From assembly GCA_026398255.1 (NCBI GenBank), contig JAPLTG010000035.1, positions 1 to 64,000 of the forward strand: DNA of 64,000 bases. The letters run 5' to 3'. The notes beneath the pieces are model-generated. The model was not told the DNA's origin. It made no database searches and saw only the letters and a program-made list of their open reading frames with translations. This document shows positions 18,035-26,318 of this stretch, piece by piece. The stretch is from Verrucomicrobiota bacterium (lineage in GTDB: Bacteria > Verrucomicrobiota > Verrucomicrobiia > Chthoniobacterales > Terrimicrobiaceae). Positions within the stretch are counted from its first letter, which is position 1; the number at the start of each line of letters is the position of its first letter. A program made the position numbers and the translations under genes.

Positions 18035-18523
18035 TCAGGCTTTCGCCGCCTCCGGATTTCCCTTTTTGCAGGTGCCGCGTTGCTGGAATTCGTCGCAGCG
18101 GGCTTCGATCGTCAGGCGCTTGTTGGTCGGGGAAAAACCCAGGCGGCGCGAGATGCAATTTTCGAGCAGCTCCATGTTCGGATCCTCGAATTCGATGATC
18201 TTTTTGCAATCCACGCAGACGAGGTGGTTATGCGTGGGGTGTTCGAGAAAATTGGGGTCGTAGATTTTGGTGTCGCCGCCGAGGTCGAGTTCGCGCAGGA
18301 GTCCGCTCTCCACGAGAATTGGCAGGGTGCGGTAGACCGTGGCGCGGGAAACGGAGCGGTCGATTCCGCGCGCCATCACGAGCAATTCCTCCGCAGTGTA
18401 ATGCTCGTTGGTTCCAAAAGCCGCCTCGATAATGGCGTCGCGCTGGGAGGTCTTGCGCAGACCTTTGCCTGCGAGATGGGCATGTAGGATTTCGCGAACG
18501 CTTTCGCGCGGAATTTGTGCCAT
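18035..18523 (-). CDS. fur: Fur family transcriptional regulator
   Basis: The 162-residue protein has a winged-helix DNA-binding N-terminal half (R-K-T-S-Q-R-D-A-I, then S-R-A-T-V-Y-R-T-L) and a metal-binding dimerisation half with H-N-H-L-V-C-V-D-C near 100-108. The C-x-x-C zinc site has a partner Cys pair near the end (R-C-D-E-F through G-T-C). The T-V-Y-R-T-L and H-x-H-L-x-C patterns fit iron-sensing Fur better than Zur or PerR, but the class call is tentative. It is the first gene of a unit with argH and tatC. An AT-rich TAAATATAG lies just upstream and may be its -10 region. Confidence 0.85.
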   Translation of the reverse strand: MAQIPRESVREILHAHLAGKGLRKTSQRDAIIEAAFGTNEHYTAEELLVMARGIDRSVSRATVYRTLPILVESGLLRELDLGGDTKIYDPNFLEHPTHNHLVCVDCKKIIEFEDPNMELLENCISRRLGFSPTNKRLTIEARCDEFQQRGTCKKGNPEAAKA

Positions 18524-18572
18524 TGCGGTAGGCTATATTTACCCGGAAACGAGTCAAGGCGGGGGAGAGGGT

Positions 18573-18662
18573 GTCAGAGGTCCACGGCAAAGAAGAGCTG
18601 GCTACCGTTGCTGCATTCCTGCCCTGGCGGGGTTTGCCGGTCCGCAGTCCATGGCCCCTGAC
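18573..18662 (-). ncRNA. ffs: Signal recognition particle RNA, small bacterial type
   Basis: Read on the minus strand, this gap contains the conserved domain IV hairpin: CCAGG, then GCA-GGAA-UGC with a GGAA tetraloop, then AGCA on the 3' side. Longer helices close the molecule: GUCAGGGG at 18655-18662 pairs with CCUCUGAC at 18573-18580, and CCAUGG pairs with CCGUGG inside. This is the layout of bacterial 4.5S RNA, which binds Ffh and targets membrane proteins. The ends are taken from the outer helix, so the mature ends may differ by several bases. Confidence 0.85.
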
Positions 18663-18731
18663 GAGTTGGAACCTAGCGCGGCGAGGGAGAGTGGGCAATG
18701 GCAAGATTTCCTCTCCGGCAATCAAGAGCCA

Positions 18732-19802
18732 CTACGACGCGGAGGACGCAGCGCGGGTGAGGATTTGCAGAGTCTCGCGGGCATTGCGTTCGATGGAATA
18801 CTCCGAAGCCAGGCGGTGGCATGCTTCGCGGGCGGCGATTCGTTTTTCGGGGTTGCGCCATTTTTCCACCGCTTCGGTGAGGGCGAGGCTGTCGCCGGCG
18901 GGGGTGATGTCGCCATGGACGCCCGGAGTGAGGATTTCGGAAAATCCATTCGCCGAGGTCGTGATAACGGGCAACCCGGCGGCGAGGGCCTCGAGACAGG
19001 CGTTCGAGAAGGGGTCATACCAAGTCGGAGCGACGAGCAAATCCGCGGCGGCGAAGAGCGAGGCGATGTCGGAGACCGGTCCGAGGAATCGGGCTTTCTT
19101 GTGGCGATAGAGATCGGCGGGGCCGCGACCTGCGACAAGGAGCGTCGTGGAGTCGAGCTTGTCCAAAGCCCCGATCGCGGTGGCGAGACCTTTGCGTTCC
19201 CAGCCGGTGCCGAGAAAAAGTAGGCACAAAACCTCGGGGTCGATCTGGAATTTTTTCCTGGCTGTCTCGCGTTCGGGTAATTCCGCCCAAGGCTGAATGC
19301 CGTTGCGGACGATGTGAATCTGGTTTGCGGGGTAGGGGAACCGGGCGAGGATTTCGTCGCGGACCATCGCGGAGTTGGCGATGATTGCGCGGGTATTTTG
19401 GGGATCGAAGACGCGGCGCTCGAGTTCGAGGATTTGGGCATGCTTGCGATTGAGGCCGCGTGTGAGGCGCTTCCAGAGTGGCTCGAAGGCATTTCGTCTA
19501 TCCAGCCAAGCCGCGTGAACTCCGTCGCCGGCCCGGTAGACTTCGCAGCCGGGGACTCGTTCCAAGCTCAGGTGGATGTCGCAACCGGTGGGTTTTTTTA
19601 AAAATGCGTCGGCAAATTCGCGGGGAGAAGAGGCCTCCAAGCGGAGGATTTCGCCAAAGGGCCATCGATCAGCGGGCCAGTCGGGCGAGGTGATGAGGGA
19701 GGTTTCCTCACCAAGTCCTTGGAGTGCCGCGGCGAGTCGGAGGAGGTAAGCCTCGGCGCCGCCGGTGGCGGAGTGGCCTCGGCGGACAAATCCAATTTTC
19801 AT
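18732..19802 (-). CDS. Glycosyltransferase family 4 (WaaG-like)
   Basis: The protein is read from ATG 19802 (ATGA overlap with the gpsA stop), giving 356 residues beginning K-I-G-F-V-R-R-G-H-S-A-T-G-G-A-E-A-Y. G-C-E-V-Y-R-A-G-D-G-V-H near 85 and N-S-A-M-V-R-D-E-I near 145 resemble WaaG, the LPS core heptose glucosyltransferase I. F-L-G-T-G-W-E-R-K-G and D-P-F-S-N-A-C-L-E-A-L-A-A-G-L-P-V form the GT-B donor domain. A core-LPS role is an inference. Co-transcription with plsY and gpsA links it to envelope lipid synthesis. Confidence 0.85.
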   Translation of the reverse strand: MKIGFVRRGHSATGGAEAYLLRLAAALQGLGEETSLITSPDWPADRWPFGEILRLEASSPREFADAFLKKPTGCDIHLSLERVPGCEVYRAGDGVHAAWLDRRNAFEPLWKRLTRGLNRKHAQILELERRVFDPQNTRAIIANSAMVRDEILARFPYPANQIHIVRNGIQPWAELPERETARKKFQIDPEVLCLLFLGTGWERKGLATAIGALDKLDSTTLLVAGRGPADLYRHKKARFLGPVSDIASLFAAADLLVAPTWYDPFSNACLEALAAGLPVITTSANGFSEILTPGVHGDITPAGDSLALTEAVEKWRNPEKRIAAREACHRLASEYSIERNARETLQILTRAASSAS

Positions 19803-20818
19803 GCCCGGCGCGAACTGCTCGTATCGTTCTCGGGTTTCGGTGGACGGCCGAGGAGTTCGGAGATTGATTCGCGCGGGGGCTTGGCTTCGTGTAGCGCAGA
19901 GTAAATTTCCGCTGTGATGGGGGCTTCGATGCCGGCGCGTTGCGCGCATTGCCAGGCGCCGAGCGAGGTGGGGACCCCTTCCGCGACCATTTTCATCGAG
20001 TCGATAATGGCCGCAGGAGTTTCGCCCCGGCCGAGTCGCTCGCCGAATTTTCGGTTGCGGCTTTGGGCGCTGAAGCAGGTAACCATCAAATCGCCGATAC
20101 CGCTGAGGCCGAAGAAAGTTTCCTTGCGGCCGCCAAGCGAAACGCCGAGACGCGTCATCTCGGCTAGCGAGCGGGTGACGAGGGCGGCCTTGGAATTGTC
20201 GCCCATGCCGAAGCCGTCGCAAACTCCGGCTGCGATGGCGTAGACATTTTTCAACGCTCCGCCGAGTTGGATGCCGAGAATGTCGTCGCTCGTGTAGGTG
20301 CGAAAAGCTTTCACCGAGAAAATCCGCTGGAGAGGTTCCAAGAGATCGGTCTGGTCCGATCCAATCACGCTCGCAGCGGGAATGCGTCGAGCGATTTCCA
20401 CAGCGAGGTTAGGTCCGGAAAGAACGGCCATGCGGCAATCCGGCAGGCAGTCAGCGAGGACTTGGCTCATGAGCTTGCCGCTGTCGTGTTCGATGCCTTT
20501 GGTGCAGGAAACCAGAACGGTTCCGGGGTTTGGTCCCAATTCCGCGATTTGCATGGCCGTTTTACGAACGGCTTTCGAAGGGAGAACCGAGATGATCAAG
20601 GGGGAGGAAAGCGTCTCCGCCAAGTCCGGAGTCGCGCGGACGGTTGCGGGGATTTTTACATCAGGGAGGTAACTGGAATTGATCCGGTTTGAGTTGATGT
20701 CCTCGGCGACAGCGGGGTTGTGGCTCCAGAGTGTGATGGGGAGGCCGTGGTCGGCGAGGATGACGGACAGAGCCGTGCCCCAACTTCCGCTGCCAATGAT
20801 GCTAATCCGGTCGAACAT
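19799..20818 (-). CDS. gpsA: Glycerol-3-phosphate dehydrogenase [NAD(P)+]
   Basis: GpsA reduces dihydroxyacetone phosphate to sn-glycerol 3-phosphate for phospholipid synthesis. The 339 residues open with I-S-I-I-G-S-G-S-W-G-T-A (dinucleotide-binding loop). Then come S-C-T-K-G-I-E near 110, the G-G-A-L-K-N-V-Y-A-I-A-A-G catalytic-lysine motif near 190 and G-D-L-M-V-T-C near 245. It lies 7 nt after plsY, the enzyme that uses its product, and overlaps the WaaG-like gene by 4 nt. Confidence 0.97.
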   Translation of the reverse strand: MFDRISIIGSGSWGTALSVILADHGLPITLWSHNPAVAEDINSNRINSSYLPDVKIPATVRATPDLAETLSSPLIISVLPSKAVRKTAMQIAELGPNPGTVLVSCTKGIEHDSGKLMSQVLADCLPDCRMAVLSGPNLAVEIARRIPAASVIGSDQTDLLEPLQRIFSVKAFRTYTSDDILGIQLGGALKNVYAIAAGVCDGFGMGDNSKAALVTRSLAEMTRLGVSLGGRKETFFGLSGIGDLMVTCFSAQSRNRKFGERLGRGETPAAIIDSMKMVAEGVPTSLGAWQCAQRAGIEAPITAEIYSALHEAKPPRESISELLGRPPKPENDTSSSRRA

Positions 20819-20825
20819 TTTTTAA

Positions 20826-21467
20826 TCAAGAGGCTGGCTTTGTTTTTTTCTCAAAGCGTTTTTCGGTTCCAGCCATGAGGCGCGAGATATTCGATTTATG
20901 ACGCCAAACGGCAAGCGCGCACATCGTCGCCGCAATGCCGGTGCGGATCGCGTCGCAGTCCCCCATCCACCACAGCACAGCCGATGAGGTCGGGAGAGCC
21001 ACCGCCGCGCCGAGGGAGGCCACAGAGACAAAGCGCGTAGCATAAAAGAGAACGAGCCAGACCGCCAAGCCTGAGGCGAAGACCGGCCATGGGAAGAGAG
21101 CCAGCATGATCCCCGCCGAGGTCGCGATGCCCTTGCCGCCTTGGAAGCGGAGCCACACGGGATAGCTATGACCGATCACAGCGAAAATCGCCGCCACCAC
21201 GCCGGCCGGAATGATGTCGTTTGGGGCAGATCCAAAAAAACGCACGCCCATTTCAAAAGCTGCCATCACGGCCAGCCAGCCCTTCAGCGCATCGAGCGCA
21301 AAAACCGTGTAGCCCCATGGTTTGCCAAGGACCCGGAGGGCATTCGTCGCTCCAGTGCTCCCGCTACCTTCCTTGTGCAGATCCACGCCGTTGATCTTGC
21401 CAGCCAGAAACCCCCACGGGATCGAACCCAAAAAATATGCGACGAGGGCAGAGGCCAGATAAAGCAT
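20826..21467 (-). CDS. plsY: Acyl-phosphate:glycerol-3-phosphate acyltransferase PlsY
   Basis: PlsY acylates glycerol 3-phosphate from acyl-phosphate at the inner membrane to give lysophosphatidic acid. The 213-residue, multi-helix protein has the three family motifs: G-S-I-P-W-G near 14, G-S-G-S-T-G-A-T-N-A near 34-43, and F-Q-G-G-K-G-I-A-T near 108-116. It heads the plsY-gpsA-glycosyltransferase unit. PlsX is not in view. Confidence 0.96.
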   Translation of the reverse strand: MLYLASALVAYFLGSIPWGFLAGKINGVDLHKEGSGSTGATNALRVLGKPWGYTVFALDALKGWLAVMAAFEMGVRFFGSAPNDIIPAGVVAAIFAVIGHSYPVWLRFQGGKGIATSAGIMLALFPWPVFASGLAVWLVLFYATRFVSVASLGAAVALPTSSAVLWWMGDCDAIRTGIAATMCALAVWRHKSNISRLMAGTEKRFEKKTKPAS

Positions 21468-21565
21468 TGCACCATGATCAAATCATCGCTGGCGTCACTT
21501 GCCTCAAGAAAAAAGACACCTTTTTCAGCTTGGCACGGGGCGGTGCGGGATCATGATCGCCCGCG

Positions 21566-22501
21566 ATGGCACGATCTAATCCCATCTCCCTCCGTTCGTT
21601 GATCAGCGAAATCGGCCCTGTCGACCAAGTCGGGATTGAGGAACGCGTGGCCAAATACATCACCCGCTCGATCAAAAAAGCCTCGAAGGTCCAAGCGCTG
21701 AAACTCGCCGTTTCGATGGTCGACCTCACCACTCTGGAGGGAAAAGACACCCCGGGCAAAGTCGCTTCCCTCTGCCTCAAGGCCCTCCACCCGCACGACG
21801 ATCCCTCGATTCCATCCACCGCTGCTGTCTGCGTTTACCCGCGCCTTGTGAAGCACGCGAAGAAACTCCTGCGCGGCTCATCTGTGAAAATCGCCTCCGT
21901 CGCAACCGCCTTTCCATCTGGTCAGGCTCCGCTCGCGACGCGCCTCTCCGAGGTTCGCGCCGCTGTATCCGATGGCGCCGACGAGATCGATATGGTCATC
22001 AGTCGCGGTGCCTTCCTCGCCGGAGAACTCGCCCTCGTGCAGGACGAAATCGCCGCCGTCCGCGACGCCTGCGGCAAGACCACGCTCAAAGCGATCCTCG
22101 AAACGAGCGAACTCGAAACCTACGACAACATCCGCGCCGCCTCGTTCCTCGCCATGCGCGTCCTTCGCCCCGGCGATTTCATTAAGACCAGCACCGGCAA
22201 AACCTCGTCGAACGCCACCCTTGGAAACAACCAAGTCATGCTCGAGGCGATCCGGGATTTTTATCTCGAGACTGGCACCGAGATCGCGATGAAGCCTGCC
22301 GGCGGAATCCGCACGGCGAAGCAGGCCATTCAATTCCTCATCGCCGTCAAAGAAACCCTCGGCGACGCTTGGCTGAACAACGCCCACTACCGCTTCGGCG
22401 CCTCCGCCCTCCTCAACGACCTCGTCCGCCAACTCGTGAAAGAAAAGACCGGCGCCTACCAGGCCCCCTACACCTTCAGCGAAGCCTCCGGAAGCTACTA
22501 A
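21566..22501 (+). CDS. deoC: Deoxyribose-phosphate aldolase
   Basis: DeoC cleaves 2-deoxyribose 5-phosphate into glyceraldehyde 3-phosphate and acetaldehyde. The 311-residue protein is the longer form of the family. It has C-V-Y-P near 90, D-E-I-D-M-V-I near 138, the Schiff-base lysine in F-I-K-T-S-T-G-K near 205-212, and K-P-A-G-G-I-R near 242. Two aldehyde dehydrogenase-family genes follow, the first 2 nt away, which fits oxidation of the acetaldehyde product. Confidence 0.95.
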   Translation: MARSNPISLRSLISEIGPVDQVGIEERVAKYITRSIKKASKVQALKLAVSMVDLTTLEGKDTPGKVASLCLKALHPHDDPSIPSTAAVCVYPRLVKHAKKLLRGSSVKIASVATAFPSGQAPLATRLSEVRAAVSDGADEIDMVISRGAFLAGELALVQDEIAAVRDACGKTTLKAILETSELETYDNIRAASFLAMRVLRPGDFIKTSTGKTSSNATLGNNQVMLEAIRDFYLETGTEIAMKPAGGIRTAKQAIQFLIAVKETLGDAWLNNAHYRFGASALLNDLVRQLVKEKTGAYQAPYTFSEASGSY

Positions 22502-22503
22502 CC

Positions 22504-23982
22504 ATGCCCGCCAAACGCCCAAACAACCCCGCCCGCGAACTCCTTTTCGGCGACCTCTGGGAATACGATCCCGCCCCGGAAACGGCCCCCGCCCACATCG
22601 CACCGCGCTACGACCTTTTCATCAACGGCCAATTCACGGCGCCGAAGTCGAAGAAGTGGTTCGACTCCATCTCCCCGGGCAACGAGCAAAAAGTCTCCGA
22701 AATCGCGCTCGCCAATGAGGTCGATGTGAACGCCGCCTTCGCCGCCGCCTCGGCCGCCTTCCCGAAATGGAGCAAAGCCTCCGGCGCTGAGCGTGGAAAA
22801 TATCTCTACCGCATCGCCCGTCTCCTCCAAGACCGCGCCCGTGAGTTTGCCGTCGCCGAGACGATCGATGGCGGCAAGCCGATCCGCGAATCCCGCGACT
22901 TCGATGTCCCCGTCGCCGCAGCCCATTTTTTCTACCACGCTGGCTGGGCCGACAAACTCGCCTATGCCGCGCCAGGCCGCACGCTCGCCCCGCTCGGCGT
23001 CGTTGGCCAGATCATCCCCTGGAATTTCCCGCTTCTCATGCTGGCGTGGAAAATCGCCCCCGCGCTGGCCTGCGGAAACACTATCGTTCTCAAGCCCGCC
23101 GAGACCACCTCCGTCACGGCGATGAAATTTTGCTCGATCCTCCAAGACGCCGGCCTCCCGCCCGGAGTGCTCAACATCGTCACCGGCGCAGGCGACACCG
23201 GCACGAACATCGTTCACCACCCCGCCGCCGCGAAGATCGCCTTCACCGGCTCGACCACGATCGGCAAATTCATCCAGCGCACCCTTGCTGGAACCGACAA
23301 GAGAATCACCCTCGAGCTGGGCGGAAAAGCCGCGAACATCGTCTTTGAGGACGCCCCGATTGACCAAGCCGTCGAAGGCATCGTCAACGGCATCTTCTTC
23401 AACCAAGGCCATGTCTGTTGTGCCGGTTCGCGCTTGCTCGTTCAGGAAAGCGTCGCCGACGAAGTCCTTCGCAAATTGAAAATGCGCCTCCGCCACCTCC
23501 GCGTTGGCGACCCGCTCGACAAGAACACCGACATCGGCGCGATCAACTCCCGCAAGCAGCTCGAAAAAATCCAGGAACTCGTGAAAAGCGGCGTCAGCGA
23601 AGGCGCGGAAATCCATCAGCCCGCCTGCAAGCTCCCGAAGCGCGGATTCTATTTTGCTCCGACCCTCTTCTCGAATGTCTCGCTCAGCCACCGCATCGCC
23701 CGCGAGGAAATCTTCGGCCCCGTCCTCTCCATACTCACCTTCCGCACCCCCGAGGAAGCCATCGAAAAAGCCCACAACACCCCCTATGGCCTCAGCGCCG
23801 GCGTCTGGACCGACAAAGGCTCCCGCATTCTGAAGATGTCCACCGAACTCAAAGCCGGCGTCGTCTGGGCGAACACCTACAACAAATTCGACCCAGCCTC
23901 GCCGTTTGGCGGCTACAAGGAATCCGGCTTCGGCCGCGAAGGCGGCAAACAAGGCCTCCTCGACTACGCTCAAATTGTTTGA
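22504..23982 (+). CDS. Aldehyde dehydrogenase (NAD(P)+-dependent)
   Basis: The 492-residue enzyme starts at ATG 22504, 2 nt after the deoC stop. An N-terminal extension of about 35 residues precedes the usual Y-D-L-F-I-N-G-Q-F. I-I-P-W-N-F-P (NAD binding) is near 175, F-T-G-S-T near 253, the general base in L-E-L-G-G-K near 277, the catalytic cysteine in G-H-V-C-C-A-G-S near 310 and N-x-F-D-P-A-S-P-F-G-G near 470. It probably oxidises the acetaldehyde made by DeoC. It is separated from the second ALDH-like gene by an inverted-repeat element. Confidence 0.9.
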   Translation: MPAKRPNNPARELLFGDLWEYDPAPETAPAHIAPRYDLFINGQFTAPKSKKWFDSISPGNEQKVSEIALANEVDVNAAFAAASAAFPKWSKASGAERGKYLYRIARLLQDRAREFAVAETIDGGKPIRESRDFDVPVAAAHFFYHAGWADKLAYAAPGRTLAPLGVVGQIIPWNFPLLMLAWKIAPALACGNTIVLKPAETTSVTAMKFCSILQDAGLPPGVLNIVTGAGDTGTNIVHHPAAAKIAFTGSTTIGKFIQRTLAGTDKRITLELGGKAANIVFEDAPIDQAVEGIVNGIFFNQGHVCCAGSRLLVQESVADEVLRKLKMRLRHLRVGDPLDKNTDIGAINSRKQLEKIQELVKSGVSEGAEIHQPACKLPKRGFYFAPTLFSNVSLSHRIAREEIFGPVLSILTFRTPEEAIEKAHNTPYGLSAGVWTDKGSRILKMSTELKAGVVWANTYNKFDPASPFGGYKESGFGREGGKQGLLDYAQIV

Positions 23983-23999
23983 AAACCCGTCCGATGAAA

Positions 24000-24090
24000 T
24001 TGACCACAGAGACCACAGAGGACACGGAGATGGTTTTTTGCCCGCCTGTATTTCTTCTTCCTCTGTGCTCTCTGTGTCCTCTGTGGTCAA
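24000..24090. repeat. MITE-like inverted-repeat element, copy 1
   Basis: The left arm at 24000-24029 starts TTGACCACAGAG, and the right arm at about 24061-24090 is its imperfect reverse complement, ending CTCTGTGGTCAA. Each arm is made of 9-nt units close to ACCACAGAG. The centre contains TTTTTTGCCCGCCTGTATTT. It shares arms and centre with the element at 32959-33100. It is inserted between the two aldehyde dehydrogenase-like genes and can fold into a long hairpin. Confidence 0.85.
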
Positions 24091-24111
24091 CCCCTTCGAT
24101 CCGCTAAATCC

Positions 24112-24975
24112 ATGAGCAGACTTCCCATCACCAAAACCCCGAAATGCTTCCTCGGTGGCGCGTTCATTCGCTCCGAAAGTGGACGCGTTTATGAGCACAA
24201 AGACTCCGCTGGGGCTTTCGTTTGCAATATCCCGCTCTGCACCCGCAAGGACCTCCGTAATGCCGTTGAAGCCGCTGCCAAGGCCGGCCCCGGTTGGGCG
24301 AAACGCAGCGCCTACAACCGCGGCCAAATCCTTTACCGCATCGCGGAAATGCTCGAATCCCGCGCTGACGAACTCGCCGCCGCCATTTCGCTCACCAACC
24401 CGAATGCCGCTGCCTCGCGTGAAGTCCGAGCGGCGATCGACCGAACGGTCCACTACGCGGGTTGGACCGACAAATACGAATCCCTTCTCGGCAGTGTGAA
24501 CCCTGTCTCCACCCCGCACTTCAATTTCACCGTCATGGAGCCCATGGGCCTGATCGGCATCCTCGCCCCCGAGGAATCCCCGCTCCTCGGTCTGCTCTCG
24601 ATGATCCTTCCAGCCATCACCAGCGGCAACACCGTCATCGCTCTCGCCTCTCATGGCGAACCCTATCCCTCCATCCTTCTAGGCGAAATCCTCGCCGTCA
24701 GCGACCTCCCCGGCGGCGTGGTGAATCTCCTCACCGGCACCCGCGCCGACATCCTCCCCACGATGGCCACCCACGCCCACTTGCGTGCTGTTTACGCCGC
24801 CGCCAACAAATCCGAGCGAACCGAAATCCAGCAAGGTGCCGCAGAGCATGTGAAGCGAACCGTTTTCCTCCCGTCAGAAAAACCCATCGACTGGTTCGCG
24901 GACGACGCCCAAGGCCTTTATCACATTCGCCATTTCCTCGAGGCCAAAACCACCTGGCACCCGGTCGGCGTCTAA
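24112..24975 (+). CDS. Short aldehyde dehydrogenase-family protein lacking catalytic half
   Basis: The 287-residue protein aligns by eye with the N-terminal cofactor half of aldehyde dehydrogenases: C-F-L-G-G-A-F-I-R near 12, L-Y-R-I-A-E-M-L-E-S-R-A near 73, and E-P-M-G-L-I-G-I-L-A-P near 140. The catalytic cysteine and the L-E-L-G-G-K glutamate are absent, because the protein ends about where they would appear. It has a proper terminator after it, so I read it as a real shortened gene. Inference: a structural or regulatory partner of the full-length ALDH, as with the second domain of ALDH16-type proteins. It could also be a decaying duplicate. Confidence 0.72.
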   Translation: MSRLPITKTPKCFLGGAFIRSESGRVYEHKDSAGAFVCNIPLCTRKDLRNAVEAAAKAGPGWAKRSAYNRGQILYRIAEMLESRADELAAAISLTNPNAAASREVRAAIDRTVHYAGWTDKYESLLGSVNPVSTPHFNFTVMEPMGLIGILAPEESPLLGLLSMILPAITSGNTVIALASHGEPYPSILLGEILAVSDLPGGVVNLLTGTRADILPTMATHAHLRAVYAAANKSERTEIQQGAAEHVKRTVFLPSEKPIDWFADDAQGLYHIRHFLEAKTTWHPVGV

Positions 24976-24994
24976 AATATCCGGCCGCTGAAAA

Positions 24995-25032
24995 CAAAAA
25001 AAACCCCGCTCATTGACGAGTGGGGTTTTTTT
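24995..25032. terminator. Bidirectional rho-independent terminator
   Basis: The stem ACCCCGCTC/GAGTGGGGT with an ATTGAC-type loop is flanked by an A-run on the left and a T-run (seven T) on the right. It can therefore end both the plus-strand deoC-ALDH unit and the minus-strand small gene that stops at 25050. Confidence 0.9.
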
Positions 25033-25049
25033 GTGAATCGACGGGAGGT

Positions 25050-25358
25050 TTACTTGGCAACCGGGATGGGAATGGTGTCCGGAGTGAGGGCCTTGGCCAG
25101 CGAGGCCAAGCCTTTGTATTTCTTGCCGGTTTTCTTCACCATGCCGCGCGAGACAAGGTTTTGAAGTTTCTCGTAGGCGCGGAGACGGAGCATTTCCTCC
25201 CCGCCGCTGGCCGCGTTCCGTGCCCGAAGGCGCTCGTGGACTTGGTCGAACAATTGTTTGAACTCGAAGGAGGTCTTTTTTGTCAGAACAGCCACCAACT
25301 CTTCCGTCACCAAATCGGGACCGCGTCTAGAGAAAGCACTTTTTCTTTGCATAAGCAT
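25050..25358 (-). CDS. Hypothetical protein, small basic, possible winged-helix
   Basis: I do not recognise this 102-residue protein. It is rich in Lys, Arg and Leu, with predicted helices (E-E-L-V-A-V-L-T, E-F-K-Q-L-F-D-Q-V-H-E-R-L) and a C-terminal stretch L-V-S-R-G-M-V-K-K-T-G-K-K-Y-K-G-L that looks like the recognition helix and wing of a winged-helix fold. The gene is monocistronic, ends at a shared bidirectional terminator and lies between the ALDH operon and tRNA-Leu. The ATG at 25358 is used; M3 is an alternative. Confidence 0.65.
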   Translation of the reverse strand: MLMQRKSAFSRRGPDLVTEELVAVLTKKTSFEFKQLFDQVHERLRARNAASGGEEMLRLRAYEKLQNLVSRGMVKKTGKKYKGLASLAKALTPDTIPIPVAK

Positions 25359-25514
25359 GAGGAGTTACGCTTATCGCTTTGACCTATCTCTGTCCAGCTC
25401 TTATTTTTGCCCCCGGCTGGAGGTCGCCTCGGGGAGGCTGCCGGCGGCATAATCATTTTCGCCCGTTTTTCAGGTTGTCAGAGCGCACGATTCAAGGAAT
25501 GCTACCTGCCTATC

Positions 25515-25596
25515 GCTCATGTGGCGGAACTGGCAGACGCGCACGGCTCAGGACCGTGTGGGGCAACCCTTGGAGGTTCGAATCCTCTCGTGAGCA
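25515..25596 (+). tRNA. tRNA-Leu (anticodon CAG)
   Basis: A 7-bp acceptor stem (GCTCATG with CGTGAGC), discriminator A, the TGGCGGAACTGGC D-arm, the anticodon loop CTCAGGA (anticodon CAG, reading CUG), a long variable arm typical of class II tRNA-Leu and the GGTTCGAATCC T-arm are all present. The 3' CCA is not encoded (the sequence continues ATTC). Confidence 0.95.
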
Positions 25597-25619
25597 ATTC
25601 TTTCCGGATAAAACCTATT

Positions 25620-26315
25620 GTGAATCAAACCCTCGCCCAGTCTGATCCGGAGTTTGTAAAAAAAACATTCGCCGCGATTGCCGGTCGCTATGATTTTGCC
25701 AATCACCTGCTCAGCGGCGGCATGGATTTTCTGTGGCGGCGAAAATTGGCGCGCTTGGTCGCGCAGAGGAAGCCGGTGGATATTCTCGACTTGGCTACTG
25801 GAAGCGGGGACTTGGCGCTTTCGCTGTCGAAATCCTGCCCGAATGCCAAAGTCGTGGCGGCGGATTTTTGCCTGCCCATGCTGGAAATGGCGCGACGGAA
25901 GCATGTCCGGAATCTGGTTCAGGCGGATGGGTTATCTCTCCCGTTTCAGGACGAAACCTTCGATGTCGTCACCATGGCCTTTGGGTTGCGGAACATGGCG
26001 GATTGGGGCTTGGCGATTCGGGAGGCGCACCGTGTTCTGCGGGGAGGCGGGGCATTATTTATCATGGATTTCTCGCTCCCGGATTCGGAATTCGTGCTGA
26101 GATTTTATCGATTCTACCTGCACCGGCTCCTGCCGAAGGTCGCCCACTGGGCCACCCGCCGACGCGATGCCTACGAGTATCTGGGGAAAACGATCGAAAC
26201 TTTCCCGAGCGGCCTCGTCATGAACGCGCTCCTGAAATCGTGCGGCTTCCATTGCGCGCCACCGCGCAAGTTGGCATTCGGCGCGGTGTCGATCTACTGC
26301 GGCTCGGTGGAGTAA
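25620..26315 (+). CDS. ubiE: Demethylmenaquinone/ubiquinone methyltransferase UbiE/MenG
   Basis: This SAM-dependent C-methyltransferase acts in menaquinone or ubiquinone synthesis. The start is GTG 25620, just behind tRNA-Leu, giving 231 residues; longer readings would run through the tRNA. Motifs are [13 protein letters not shown] near 12-24, L-D-L-A-T-G-S-G-D near 60 (SAM site), [12 protein letters not shown] near 117 and the C-terminal G-A-V-S-I-Y. The quinone type cannot be told from sequence alone. Confidence 0.93.
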   Translation: MNQTLAQSDPEFVKKTFAAIAGRYDFANHLLSGGMDFLWRRKLARLVAQRKPVDILDLATGSGDLALSLSKSCPNAKVVAADFCLPMLEMARRKHVRNLVQADGLSLPFQDETFDVVTMAFGLRNMADWGLAIREAHRVLRGGGALFIMDFSLPDSEFVLRFYRFYLHRLLPKVAHWATRRRDAYEYLGKTIETFPSGLVMNALLKSCGFHCAPPRKLAFGAVSIYCGSVE

Positions 26316-26318
26316 AAA

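Noticed and set aside
19803-20222. 496-residue reading of the WaaG-like glycosyltransferase
   Set aside because: The extra 140 residues are Arg/Pro-rich out-of-frame translation of gpsA. The ATGA overlap start at 19802 is the real one.
24000-24090. CRISPR array
   Set aside because: The ACCACAGAG units are only 9 nt, directly adjacent and arranged as inverted arms, without spacers or cas genes.
22498-24654. 718-codon minus-strand ORF opposite the aldehyde dehydrogenase genes
   Set aside because: It is a Gly/Asp/Arg-rich shadow of a GC-rich coding strand with no recognisable domain, and the plus-strand genes are certain.
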